From Ophiothrix spiculata (Eukaryota > Echinodermata > Ophiuroidea > Amphilepidida > Ophiotrichidae), in NCBI GenBank assembly GCA_000969725.1, contig JXSR01S010180.1: DNA of 25,705 bases. The stretch is one strand, 5' to 3'. The translations under genes were made by a program, and so were the position numbers. The notes below the pieces were generated by a model. It was not told where the DNA came from and made no database searches. It was given only the letters and a program-made list of their open reading frames with translations. Below, in pieces: positions 10,557-21,165 of this stretch (positions are counted from its first letter, which is position 1; every line of letters begins with the position of its first letter).

Positions 10557-12237
10557 GGTCACATGTCATAAGGTGGTCCTAAAATGTGTTACATTGTAAA
10601 TTTGGTCAAAAAAACTATGTTCACATATGTTGTAGGTATTGTTGTCCTCTTTCAAGAAAACCAACTTTTAAGTCCAAAACCATAATAATTTTTGCATAAT
10701 TAGCTAATTAGTAGTTAACCTCCCCATAGACGGCAATGTAAATCTTGAACTTCAAACGCGTTTTTCTCAAAATCGACCTTTTTTACACAAACAAGCGGCA
10801 ATTCTTTATGGTACATGGTATCAAGTTCATTTTTTCAGGATATGTTCTTGACATACTAGTAGTTATTATGATATATTAAACTTAAATTAGTCTTATGTTG
10901 GTCTTGGTGATAATTACCGTCAATTAAGTAGCATATTTTCAACATCGTAAAAATCAGAAATTATTATTTTAGCTGATATGATATATTGGCAAACAAGGTT
11001 ACATTTATTCATTTGAATGATCAAAAACAATGCAATTGGTAATAAACAAAGTCAATACGATATTTCTGCACAAATTACTAGTAATTAATTTTCTTAATTA
11101 GCCTTAAGAATCCCTGCTGCACATATAGCGCGCTAAATGAATACTCTTTGTGATCAAAATAGCAAATCCAAACCTTTATGGTTTTAGATTTTTTTCTTGA
11201 TGAAGAACCTATTAATTTAAGGCCATTGAATATGATCTATTTGTTTATCTTGCTGTAAAAGAAATTATTAAATAAAATCATGTTTTACCCTCTCATTAAT
11301 TTAAAACAAAGAGCATAATAAATCTCATTATGCCCAAGCGCAGTCCATCGTCGAATTCATTAAAAGTCTACGCCAATGCTAAGGACAGTATCTTTGTGAA
11401 TATATTCATGACTGCTTGTTATGACACTTTATAAATGCTGCCTTTCTTTGATTCTTAAAAGTAATTAAAAGAAAAATCCAAGAATAATTGCACAGAATGA
11501 TTACAAAATCAATTTTAATTTTTTCAATTGCTAAAACTAATTTTTAAAGCACTAGATAAATCAAGATTTTGTATGTTTTGCAATACGTTGAATTCGCTTG
11601 CTACACATGTACAGGACAGACTCTGAAGATCAATCCATTGCTATTTCAAAATTCATTTATTCCCCTTAGTCTATGCATCATCCCAGATTTTTAACCTTAG
11701 AAAATGAAGTATTAATTTATTTCTAAAGTGAAATGGATGTAAAATTAAATTTGACTTTCTCAATTCAATGCATCGAATTGCTTTTTGGCACTCAAGACTC
11801 AGGTTCAAATCATTGTTGATTCTAAAGTATAGAAGAACCTACTCAAACTACACTTTCACCAAATAATTCTGAAAGTGTTAGCATTAATATGAGCCATAAT
11901 AAAGCTTATTAGGACAATTGGTTGCAAAGATAAAACAAACTCTAGAAATATTTAACTCGAAAAAATCAGTATTCCCTATACTTTACTATGTACCGCATCC
12001 GCCTGCTCCGTCACCCCGACTCTTCCAAGTTCAACCCATTGTCTTTTCAAAAGTAGACAACCTATTAAAACTAAACTTTCACCATACAAAGCTTGAAGTT
12101 TTAGCTGTAAAATGAGCTATAAATTAGCTTATTATGGCAAGGGGTTGCAAATAGATACAGTAAATTTTGTGGATGGCCGTCCGAAAAAAATGTAACAACG
12201 GCACCTTTTTTGGGTACCCACCTCATGACAAGCAACC
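10557..12237. mobile_element. Non-autonomous TIR DNA transposon nested in the array (1681 bp)
   Basis: The left end reads GGTCACATGTCATAAGGTGG. The inverted right end reads GGTTGCTTGTCATGAGGTGG, 16 of 20 identical, and similarity continues weakly to TGTTACATT on both sides. The element is flanked by GTAT at 10553-10556 and 12238-12241, a candidate 4-bp target duplication. Monomer B1 shows the uninterrupted site (9128-9131). Subtracting element plus duplication (1685 bp) from the 2406-bp distance between flanking monomer cores leaves 721 bp, matching the array period. No transposase is evident; the 65-codon frame at 11918-12115 has no recognisable similarity. The superfamily is unassigned. The 4-bp duplication could be a longer one with mismatches. 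Confidence 0.8.
11840..12170 (+). repeat. Internal direct repeat within the 1.68-kb transposon
   Basis: Positions about 11840-11946 and 12058-12170 align. Shared stretches are ACTTTCACCA, GAAGT or GAAAGT followed by GTTAGC or TTTAGCTG, ATGAGC(C/T)ATAA, AGCTTATTA and GGTTGCAAA. A further weaker match links ATCAATCCATTGCTATTTC (about 11630) with TTCAACCCATTGTCTTTTC (about 12031). The copies are clearly diverged. This internal redundancy suggests that the element grew by local duplication. Confidence 0.6.
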
Positions 12238-12415
12238 GTATGTGGAGGGTGATGGTGATGTCTGAACAATGGTAAATACTTGTAACATAATTGCTTTAAA
12301 ACTAGGCACTGAGGAAAATCATCATAGAATGGTCAGGAATCAGAATCAGATTGATGGTTAAAAAAGAGAAAGAACAAAATTTTCAGTAAAAAATCTTTCA
12401 CTGAACAACATGTGT

Positions 12416-12935
12416 ATAATAACGTCCATCAAATTTCATATATGAGAAGCATGATCGTAGATAATGATATCGGACTTAAGTCCCTATAGGTAATAGCTAT
12501 TAATCTGGTAAGATTTCACTTCACATAATACGATCCAAGAAACTGACATGCCGTCGGCACATGCTGCCTTCCAAGACAATTGTTCCATCTTGACTCTTTT
12601 AGTTTGTATAGCGATCATTGTCATTATGTCTGTCAGATCAGTTTACGGATTTATTCAAATCAGATTTTGTTTAGGGCAATCAGTGAAATGATATCTTTTA
12701 TGGATAATAGTCTCACGTTTTAAAAAGTTATAGGAACTTCCAATCGCACTGCAAAGTGGTAGAAATGTCCTTTACCCTAAAATATATTTGTTTTAATTTA
12801 AAATAATTTTAGCAGTATCGAACCAGTTATTTTTGGGGGGGATGTATGTGTGAGCGAGTGAAGAAGATCTGTGAAAGTGCTTGTAACATCACATTATGCA
12901 TCCTTTTTCTATTAATAATATCCAAATTTTACGTT
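12416..12935 (+). repeat. Array monomer A3, chimaeric and truncated
   Basis: Fifth unit, core at 12545. The first part (to about 12690) follows the A type closely, e.g. GGACTTAAGTCCCTATAGG, CCTTCCAAGACAATTG and TGTCTGTCAGATCAG. From GGATAATAGTCTCACG onward it follows the B type instead (compare 10316): AAAGTTATAGGAACTTCC, then AGAAATGTCCTTTACCC. The unit therefore looks like an A/B recombinant. It decays after a short GT-rich tract (about 12834-12860) and stops just before the foldback structure at 12940. Confidence 0.7.
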
Positions 12936-12939
12936 ATTT

Positions 12940-15510
12940 CCTAGAAAAAATTGCAAAGAGGCTGATTTCAACTGATTATATTAGGTATAGGTGTAAATAT
13001 TTACAGAAAAAAAGTGAGGAAGGGTAGGGGCTGAGGAACCTTATTTTTCAGAGGGTCATCAAAACTAGGGAGTCATTTGCCCAAAGTTATGCCCAAAGTA
13101 CGTCGGATTTGACATCAAATTAAGGGAATGTAATTTAAAACACTGGGTGATTTGTTTATTTTGTTACTCTATCACCTTGTAAAAAATTGTACCTAATTAA
13201 ATACATTATGACCCAAAAATCGAGATTTTTCGTTAAAATGGTCGAAATTCAAAATGTTGCTATTATTTTCTCTAAATTAGGGTTTTATTAAGAAAAGAAA
13301 ATAACAAAGAAGCTGATTTTAAATAATTGTTGAAGTTACAGGTGTCAATATGTACCCCCAAAAAAGTAAGGAAGGGTTGGGGCTGGGGAACCCGACTTTA
13401 AGGGGTCATTAAAAAAACGGGTTATTGGCCATAAGCTACTTGTAAAATATGTGGTGTTTGATATCAAATTAGGGAAATGTAATTTAAAACACTGGGTGTG
13501 TTGTTTATTTTATTACTCTACCACCGTGCAAAATGTTACACCTGATTAAAGATATTATGACCTAAAATTTTAGATGTTTCGATAAAAATAGTTCAAGATT
13601 CAAAACTTTGCAATTATCCCTAAACTTTGGTTTATCTAGAAAGAAAATGGTAAAGAAGCTTATTTCAACTACTTGTGGTATTTATAGATGTCAATATTAT
13701 TTACCAAAAAGAAGTAAGGGTGGATGGGAGTTGGGGAACCTGATATTTATTTAAGGGGTGTGGTTCATTAAATATATAGGCTATTAACTCGAAATTATGC
13801 TTTAATTGCGTCATCTTTGATATAGAATTGAACGAAAATATAATAAAAACAATGATGTTCAATTTGTTACCTTATCACCTAGCAAAATGCTATACCTGAT
13901 TGAAGACGCAATGCCCTGAAAATTGTGATTTCATGTGCAAAATAGGTCAAAATTCAAAATGTGGTAATAAAAGTTCTAAATATCAATTCTTTACTGACTT
14001 GTTTGCTTAAAAAGAAGGCTATTATACTTCAAAATCGTCCTGTAAGTTTTCCCTCCATAGCATACAGGAACATTGTGTATATTTCAAAGTGGCGACTTTA
14101 CACACAACTTTTTGGCGATCGCTCAAAATGGGTCCCAATATTGAGTATGAATTTTACGGCTTTCTATTATTCGTTATATATAGTTTGAATATGTCTTATA
14201 AAGCCTTTTCTACTAGGGTTGCACCCCTTGATTGCATAAAGACGCAAAAAATTACTTCAGCCATTTAAGTAATTTAATTCTTTAAATTCTTAGTGGTCAT
14301 TTTGATGACAGAATGGTAGGAAAGTAGAAATAAACTTGGCCTCCCAAAATTGGTAAAGGGGGTTAAAGCTAGACACAATTTTGAAATAAACACACTGTAC
14401 CTTACAGAAATAACATTTACCTTGTTTATAAGCAAACAAACTCGGTGAAGAAAAATGAAATTTTGGAACTCTAATTGCAACTTTTTCAGTTTTTCACATT
14501 TTTTCACGAAAAATCACAGTTTTCAGGACATTACGTCTTCAATCAGGTAAAACATTTTGTAAAGTGATAGAGTAACAAATTGAACATCACTATAATTGTT
14601 TTCATTATATTTCTATAAATTTGATATCAATCATGACACAGTTCAAGCATAATTTAGAGTCAATAACCTTTGTATCTAATGACCCCTAAAAATAAGGTTC
14701 CCCAACCCCAATTCACCCATACTTTTTTGGTTATTATTGACACCTATTAATTCCACAATGAGTTGAAACCAGCTTTTTTGCCATTTTCTTTTCCAAATAA
14801 ACACGAATATAGGGAAAATGATAGCAAAATTTAAAACTTTGACCTATTTTTAACGAAAATTTTAATATCACGATTTTTAGGTCATATTGTCTCTAATTAG
14901 GTATAATTTTTTTTGTTTTTGCAAGGTGATAGAGAAATAAAATAAACAATTCAGCCAGTGTTATAAATTACATTTCCCTTAATTTGATGTTTAAGACGAC
15001 ATACTTTATGCATATCTTGGGGCGAATGATCCCCTCTTTTTAATGACCCCAAAAAAATAAGGTTCCCCGCCCCACCCTTCCTTACGTTTTTTCTGTAAAT
15101 ATTAACACCTATAACTTTCACAATCAATTAAAATCAGCTTCTTTGCTATTTTCTTTTCTAAATAAAATCTAATTACGAGATAATAAATAGCAAAATTTTG
15201 AATTTTGATTATTTTTAACGAAAAATCACGATTTTTAGGTCATAATGTCTCTAATTAGGTATAATGTTTTGCAAGGTGATAGAGTAACAAAATAAAAAGA
15301 TCATCCAGTGTTTTAAATTACATTTCCCTTAATTTGATGTCAAATAGGACATGCTTTATGGAAAACTTAGGGCAAATTGCCCCTATTTTTAATGACCCCC
15401 AAAAAATTAGGTTCCCCAGCCCCTACCCTTCCTCACTTTTTTTCTGTAAATATTTACACCCATACCTATCATAATCAGTTGAAAACAGCCTCTTTGCAAT
15501 TTTTTCTAGG
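12940..15510. repeat. Giant inverted repeat (foldback-like) with tandem subrepeats
   Basis: The left end CCTAGAAAAAATTGCAAAGAG at 12940 is mirrored by the right end closing TTTTTTCTAGG at 15510. Complementarity continues inward through GGTGTAAATATTTACAGAAA, GTGAGGAAGGGTAGGGGCTG (13011) against its complement near 15420-15440, CTGATTGAAGACG(C/T)AATG (about 13900 vs 14540), and TTTGCTTA (about 14003 vs 14430). Arms are about 1.2 kb, with a loop of roughly 14125-14340. The left arm holds subrepeats starting near 12953, 13305 and 13651. The right arm holds three in the opposite orientation, with matching landmarks near 15486, 15140 and 14771, so the unit is about 350 bp. Long terminal inverted repeats built from tandem subrepeats are the hallmark of foldback transposons. 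No transposase and no convincing target duplication were found. Confidence 0.85.
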
Positions 15511-17334
15511 TTTGGCCAAAATTAGGGCTAATTTATGGTTACTATAAAGCCAGGTAATAGAGGTAACATCATCGAAGATCGTAGATTTCAAGATTTGCCA
15601 AGTACTTGTATCACTCCTTAGACTCAGAATAAGTCTGACGTAACCAATGGTGGAAGAAATTACGATGAAAAATACGCCAATAAGTGTTCTTGTAAAATGA
15701 AACAAATAATTTACCCAATGGCTGTTTATATAAATATATACTGGGTTACACAAGATCATTGACAGAGTATTTAATTTAAAGACCTCTTTGTATGCTGTCA
15801 TAAACCGTCCTCCATCTCATTCTCATTTCGATTTTTTTTCTTTTTCAAGACTGAGGGGCTACTATGACAATATCGTTTTAGGCATGTTTCCTCATAAACT
15901 TATGTACATTGATATGATTAAAGATGACTCGTATTTAGTAATTATATCGTCTTGAATTACAAAGTCTAACGTTTGGCATTTGTGTCCTCATTGAAAATTG
16001 AGAACATAAAAAACACAAAAATTCACTACTGAATAAAATAAAGAATGGAAAGTTAATTTCGGCTATTTGATTATTAGATACAGTTACCTCGCGGTGAATT
16101 TGTGTTAAAAAATAATGCATTAATTCTCTTTGATATGTAGATCTGAACCTTCGAAATCAGTTTGAATTTATGGAACTAAAATGTCTTTGAGATTATAAGT
16201 GGGTAAGTATCCGAAGATGACATTGTTCTATTTGACAGCAATATTTATATATGAAACCTAGCTAGCAAGAAGAACCTAATATAAACTGCCTTTGCCTCCT
16301 GTCAAAAATAAAAAGACAAAAATTGTCTTATTACTTAAACAAACATAGGCTTATATTTCAACATACATAATACTTGAACAATAATCTTTTACTCAAATGA
16401 GAGTCAGTTGAGATATCTATAAGACGTTGAGAATTGTAATTACACATGTATATCATTTTGTCATTTCTATTTGATTTTAAGATCAAATTTATTACGCAAA
16501 ATAGGGGAAAACAGTATTCTGAATTAATCATGAATTAATCATACTTATTAACTCGTTTACATGCACATAGTCTGTTCCTGTCTTATGCTACTATATCAGC
16601 AACTAGCAATTAATGTTTCTTATTTTTAAAAGTATTTTTTTTTTATTAAAGTAACGTATTTGAGACTTTGTCTAGTTCGATATAAATCAAATCACCTAAA
16701 GAAACTATATTTGTGTTAAAATGACTTACATCTAAACCAACCGTCCTGGTCGTTTTCTATAAAATGCGATCTCATTTTACAATGATCCACCTATTGTCAC
16801 AAATTTCTTGTAATTAGTCCCTGCTCAATTTTGTTCAACTTGAAGTGACGAATTTGACAATTTTGAGAAGATACCATTGCAAGTCCATTTTAATCCTTTA
16901 CAATGTTGATTAAGACAGACAGTGCAAAAAGTGACAATTTTTTTATTAATCATAGCAATCGAATTTTGGAAATTTTAGAGATGCTAAGTTACCAAATCAG
17001 AGTCAAATACAATTGCCTTGAAGTTATATTACTGAAGGACATTAATTTTAATGGGACTGGCCTAAATTCTTCCTGCTACTTTTCTACTTATATATTTTTA
17101 CATCAGTAGAACATGTTTATAGCAATACAACCTACAAGTAGTTTTTTCCTAAATTTATGGAACATTCTTTACCAAGTTGTTTTTTGTTTTGTGTGAAAAC
17201 AGTGTTTCCAGTTTCCAGTCTTATAAATATCATATTTCTATGCCTGTGATTGTCAAACAAATTGTTATTGATTGAATTGTTCTCTTTTAATATACTAGTA
17301 TAATAACTTGTCTTTAGAAGCTTTGAACGATCTT
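15511..17334. other. AT-rich stretch with no recognisable gene
   Basis: Nothing identifiable beyond short frames. The longest, on the minus strand from 15801 to 15475, runs into the foldback arm and has no recognisable domain; it is hydrophobic mainly because of base composition. A small hairpin, AAGACAA/TTGTCTT, lies at about 16313-16329. A second frame at 17132-17437 on the minus strand crosses a transposon end and is therefore spurious. Confidence 0.5.
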
Positions 17335-17338
17335 TTAA

Positions 17339-18849
17339 GGGAATACTGAAGTTGTAAAGGTGATTTTCTTTAATAATGCACCTATGCCCTTGATATTTGG
17401 TGGAATTATGTTCCATGGTAATACTACCAAATATCATTTAAAAAAAAATTGCGGATTTATGTCCGGTTGCTATGGCAACGGCGGCCATGTTGTTTTTTAA
17501 AAGGTGACCTTGCGCGCAGTTTTTCTCAACAATGCTTTACCCTATTGTCCCCAAATTTGGTATAATGGGTCATAAACATGCAAATCTAAACTTTTACAGA
17601 GCCATTTTTTAATAAAACATTGCGTATGCGAGATATGTCTCGTCAAATACCTACAAAGTCGATTTTTTGCGAAAAAAAACGAAAACGAGTCGTTTCCACA
17701 GTTAAAATTATTTAATTCAAATCCCTTCTGTAAATATCAAGATATGCATACCAATGACCTACATACCAAATTTGAGCTTAATCGGACATTTCGTTCTCGA
17801 GAAAAGCTTCGCGCATTGTATTAGCAGACGTCATAATGGAAACTTACACCCCAATTGTTGCAAATCCCACACACAGTATATACTTGGCACTCACATTACA
17901 AATACAAGGACAGTCACAAGTGCATCGATGCCTTACTATTAAGTATTATGCAGGCTGTAACTGTTTCTTATATGGAAAAATACTTTTTTATTTTTTGTTC
18001 AATCATGTTGAGCCTTTTATGAAAGTTTTAGCATATAATTTCATCTTTTATATCCTGTTTTATCTAGGTTCCCACGACCTTTAGTTTTTGAGTTTGATAG
18101 CCAAATACCATCACAAGTCCCTAGTTACACAGTGCATCCATACATATATCATGTATATTGTAACACAGGTTCTGATGGGGTGTTTTGGATGTTTTTTTAT
18201 TTCAAAACTAAGTATGGTGAATTATATATTTTTGGAAAGATGGAAATTTCTTCTTTCATTTTCAGTTTTATCCAAAATTCCAGCATGTTTGCTTTAAATC
18301 ATAACACGGTATATTTGAAAATTTGTCGGAGAATGGCCTATACTTAACTGTGTGAATAAGTGTATGCACAGTGTTAACAAGTGAGCAGATGCAACAAACT
18401 TTTCATTATTTGAAAACGCTTCTGCGAGAAAACTGCGTTTAAAGTTTAGAAACACAAAATATGCAAATTAGTCGATTTGAACACTAACAAACATAAATAC
18501 TATGTTCATAAGAAAATTGCATCAAACGGAATACTACGTCAGCATATTATATGGTGCAGAATTTAAGATGAAATCAATTTAACGGCCATTATTGTTTTAA
18601 AAAAATATCCTCTTAAAGCAATAAAATACATAAGAAACTAAATACATGTATAAGTATAGGAGAAATTAATTTTGCTTCGTTTTGCGTCGATAGGCTTCTC
18701 TTTGATCAACTATAACTTTTGAACGGAATGACCCATTAAAGTCAAATAAAAGGCAAATTAAAGCATAAATTCCAAAGTATAACATTCAAGTAAAACACTA
18801 ATTTCGTCAAAAAATGTATATTTTCACAAAATACAACTTCAGTATTCCC
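17339..18849. mobile_element. Non-autonomous TTAA-target DNA transposon (Kolobok/piggyBac type)
   Basis: An 18-bp perfect terminal inverted repeat, GGGAATACTGAAGTTGTA, lies at 17339-17356 and, inverted, at 18832-18849. Both ends abut TTAA (17335-17338 and 18850-18853), the target duplication used by Kolobok and piggyBac superfamilies. The GGG start favours Kolobok, but that is inference. Similarity between the ends stops after 18 bp. The 1511-bp interior has only short overlapping frames (e.g. 17836-18084 and 18132-18347) with no transposase similarity, so the element would need enzyme supplied in trans. It carries an X-box-like palindrome near its left end. Perfect terminal repeats suggest an insertion that is not very old. 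Confidence 0.87.
17466..17479. promoter_or_regulatory. X-box-like palindrome (candidate RFX site)
   Basis: GTTGCTATGGCAAC differs at one position from the symmetrical RFX-family X-box consensus GTTGCCATGGCAAC. It is followed by CGGCGGCCATG in a GC-rich patch unusual for this window. It lies about 130 bp inside the left end of the TTAA-type transposon, so copies of the element could spread this site. Binding is not shown, and the palindrome may instead serve the element's own mobility. Confidence 0.45.
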
Positions 18850-18853
18850 TTAA

Positions 18854-20784
18854 AAGGTAAATACACCTGACTTACAAGTTTAGTGGACACTTCAGCCAAT
18901 TTCTAAAATTATTTTTTGTGATCTTTAAAATGATCTGAAAATAAAAGCAGGTGATCTAAGTAATCCCAAGCTGTTTGAATTGTTTTAAATCCGATCTTCC
19001 GTTGCAAAGTTTTGAAGGTTTCTGTATTGTTATGTAAATTACTTCTGGAGAACATATGTCAAATCTTTTATTTTCTGTATTTTAGCTATGCAAGGTCTTG
19101 GCACCAATAATAGCTATGATAGACATCATTTTGATTGTCACGAAGGGATATTGCACACAAAAGGAGTTATACAATGTAATTAACACATGTGTGGGGATTT
19201 AAATGCCAATTAGATCTGAATGATTTAATAGCCAATGATTTATAAACACTTTATTTGGACGAATGCGAGTAGGGAATAGACGCAAAAATCTTTTTTGATG
19301 CCTCATGTTGTTTTTAAACATTTTATTAAACAGATACATGTAAAAAACTTCTTGAATGTACACTAACATTGCAGAATATAAAATGTTTAATTCTGCCAAA
19401 GTTAATAATTCCGCAACCATACCTGTGATTTTTTGTCTTCGAAAACGACGGGCTGTATATGCGCAAAATCTTCTTCCTGATAACACACCTCGATTAAAAT
19501 TGACAAATCATATTGCGCGTCGAGACGTTCCAAAGTATACTGATTTGTGCCAAAATATAGTAGCCGTTGTGTGTGAACAGAGCAAAGGAAAACCAGAAAT
19601 GACCTCCTGGCACATGTGACATTATATAACTTTGAAACTAAAATGTTGTTTGCAATGATATATAGTATTAGATTATAATGTTAACAATATATGTAAACAA
19701 GATACTCAACAGACAAGTTTGTGCAAAGTTCATTTTATCAATATCAATGCTTTAATGCAATTCCATGCGTTGATTGAGTCATGCCTTTGTTTATTTCCAG
19801 GTGGAATATTGGCTAGTCCCTTTAATCAAATGGTTTTATTACTTTGGGCATTTTGCGATTATTATTTTGTTGTTTTATTTATCAAAATTACAACGTTTAC
19901 AGAAGTGAACAAAGAGAGTAAGAAAGAGAAATAAGAATTACTACGATTTATTCATTTTATGTAAATTACTAATAGGCTGATAGTATATCTGAAAAGCAAA
20001 TAATTATACGATACAAAAATGGCATTCAAACTGTCATTAACTTTATCCATTTTCAAAATCATATTGGATCCCAATTCATTTGTATAGCCACCAAGTAAAG
20101 TGAAGTGAATGATTTAGATCTTAATACACACTTTCTTTTCAAAAGTATACAAATCAGGGGTATTGAAAGGAATCTAATAACGCTAAAAAAGTCATTAATA
20201 GAAGACCGCTTAAACCAAAAAAATATTTCATGTAATGATGTGGGCAAATTTAGCATGTAAGACCTACATTATATACCACAATGCCACCCTTACATAATTT
20301 TGCGGTTGTTACCTTTCGTTACGCCCTTACATAATTTGTACATTACATTTGATAACTTACGAACTTGACAATGTCTTGACATGTTTCAAAGTTTGTTCTT
20401 CACTTTTTGAACAAATGTGTCATACCGTTCTGCTCACATGTAGCTCTCTTGTTTAAATGTCCTACAGTAAGCTTACAAAACCATTGCAAATACAAATTAA
20501 AGAAAACCATAGCAAACCAACTAACCTAACGCTATCGTGTTTCTCGTAATGCTTTAGTGAAAGGAAATGTCATGATTTTTGTGTGTAAGCTTCTTGAATT
20601 CATTGAATGCCAAAATGGTATACGTTTCATGACTCCGTGCTTAACCTATAAGTTCCCCGACATAGAAAGGGTGTCACTTTCTTCATCTATTTTGTTCTAT
20701 ACATAAAGAGTTAGTTGGTTATGAAAACGGAGAATATTTACTAACATAGTTAAAAGCCGGATATGTGCCGGGTTTTTTGATTCA
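18854..20784. other. AT-rich stretch with no recognisable gene
   Basis: No homology was recognised. Opposed overlapping frames occur at 19356-19619 (plus) and 19199-19486 (minus) in a slightly GC-richer patch around 19430-19530. Neither shows a domain, and they cannot both be real. A 14-bp direct repeat CCCTTACATAATTT occurs at 20287 and 20324. Confidence 0.5.
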
Positions 20785-21165
20785 ATGCCACAAAATCAGT
20801 GTTCGTGTACAAATTGGAAGTCAATAGCTATATACGTGCAGATAACAAAGAATTGTTCATATGGTAAAGTGCATCTTACAAGTCTGATCGATAGAGAAAA
20901 CAAGTCATTTTTCACTATTTCAAATACAGGAGATTTGATCAAAACTGATCATTTAATGGAGCAAACAAGCACAGAGACATTCCGATTGTCAATTAGATTT
21001 GTGGTATTCAATAACGCAAGTTTTATTCGCCTGGCCACGCCAAAAGGCAACCCGACACACATATCATATATAGAATATAAACACACCTCAAAGAAATGGT
21101 TCAATTTTTCCGTCTTATTAACGTCGAGCACAAAAACTGAATGTATAGAATTGCAAATTTTCTAA
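20785..21165 (+). CDS. Hypothetical 126-residue ORF
   Basis: I do not recognise this protein. It is the longest plus-strand frame in the window: an ATG-initiated frame of 126 codons ending TAA. The composition is polar, with alternating hydrophobic residues suggestive of beta strands (SIAIYVQI, FRLSIRFVVF, FNFSVLL). Three N-glycosylation-type motifs occur (NCS at residue 23, NAS at 77, NFS at 107), with two early cysteines (6, 8) and one late cysteine (120). There is no signal peptide or membrane segment at the N terminus. No splice acceptor, promoter or nearby AATAAA signal supports it. It could be an exon, a decayed element ORF or a chance frame, and the last is quite possible in a window this size. 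Confidence 0.2.
   Translation: MPQNQCSCTNWKSIAIYVQITKNCSYGKVHLTSLIDRENKSFFTISNTGDLIKTDHLMEQTSTETFRLSIRFVVFNNASFIRLATPKGNPTHISYIEYKHTSKKWFNFSVLLTSSTKTECIELQIF

Larger units (their letters stand above)
9986..12415 (+). repeat. Array monomer B2, split by a transposon
   Basis: Fourth unit, core at 10139 (686 bp after A2). Its left part, 9986-10556, follows B1 closely. This includes ATTACACTCAAATGTTT, AATGTAGGGTTTTTTACG and a GT-rich tract with guanine runs at 10504-10506, 10512-10514, 10516-10518, 10520-10522 and 10528-10530. The match to B1 then breaks at GTGTAT and resumes at 12238 with GTATGTGGAGGG. It continues through GGTAAATACTTGTAAC, TTGCTTTAAAACTAGG and CACTGAGGAAAATC to the closing motif near 12355. 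The intervening DNA is the mobile element at 10557-12237. Confidence 0.85.

Noticed and set aside
15545..15620. Possible resumption of the A/B array after the palindrome (TAAAGCCAGG vs TAAAACCAGG)
   Set aside because: The match is short and gapped, and the following landmarks of the B monomer are missing.
15475..15801. 108-codon minus-strand frame with hydrophobic stretches
   Set aside because: It runs into the arm of the inverted repeat, has no recognisable domain, and its hydrophobicity is explained by T-rich codons.
17132..17437. 101-codon minus-strand frame
   Set aside because: It crosses the left terminus and TTAA target site of the DNA transposon, so it cannot be an ancestral gene. 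No domain was seen.
19199..19619. Opposed frames of 95 and 87 codons
   Set aside because: They overlap on opposite strands, and neither has a recognisable motif or splice context.
20287..20337. Two 14-bp direct repeats CCCTTACATAATTT
   Set aside because: Only two short copies with no regular array, so no CRISPR or minisatellite. CRISPR arrays are not expected in animal nuclear DNA.
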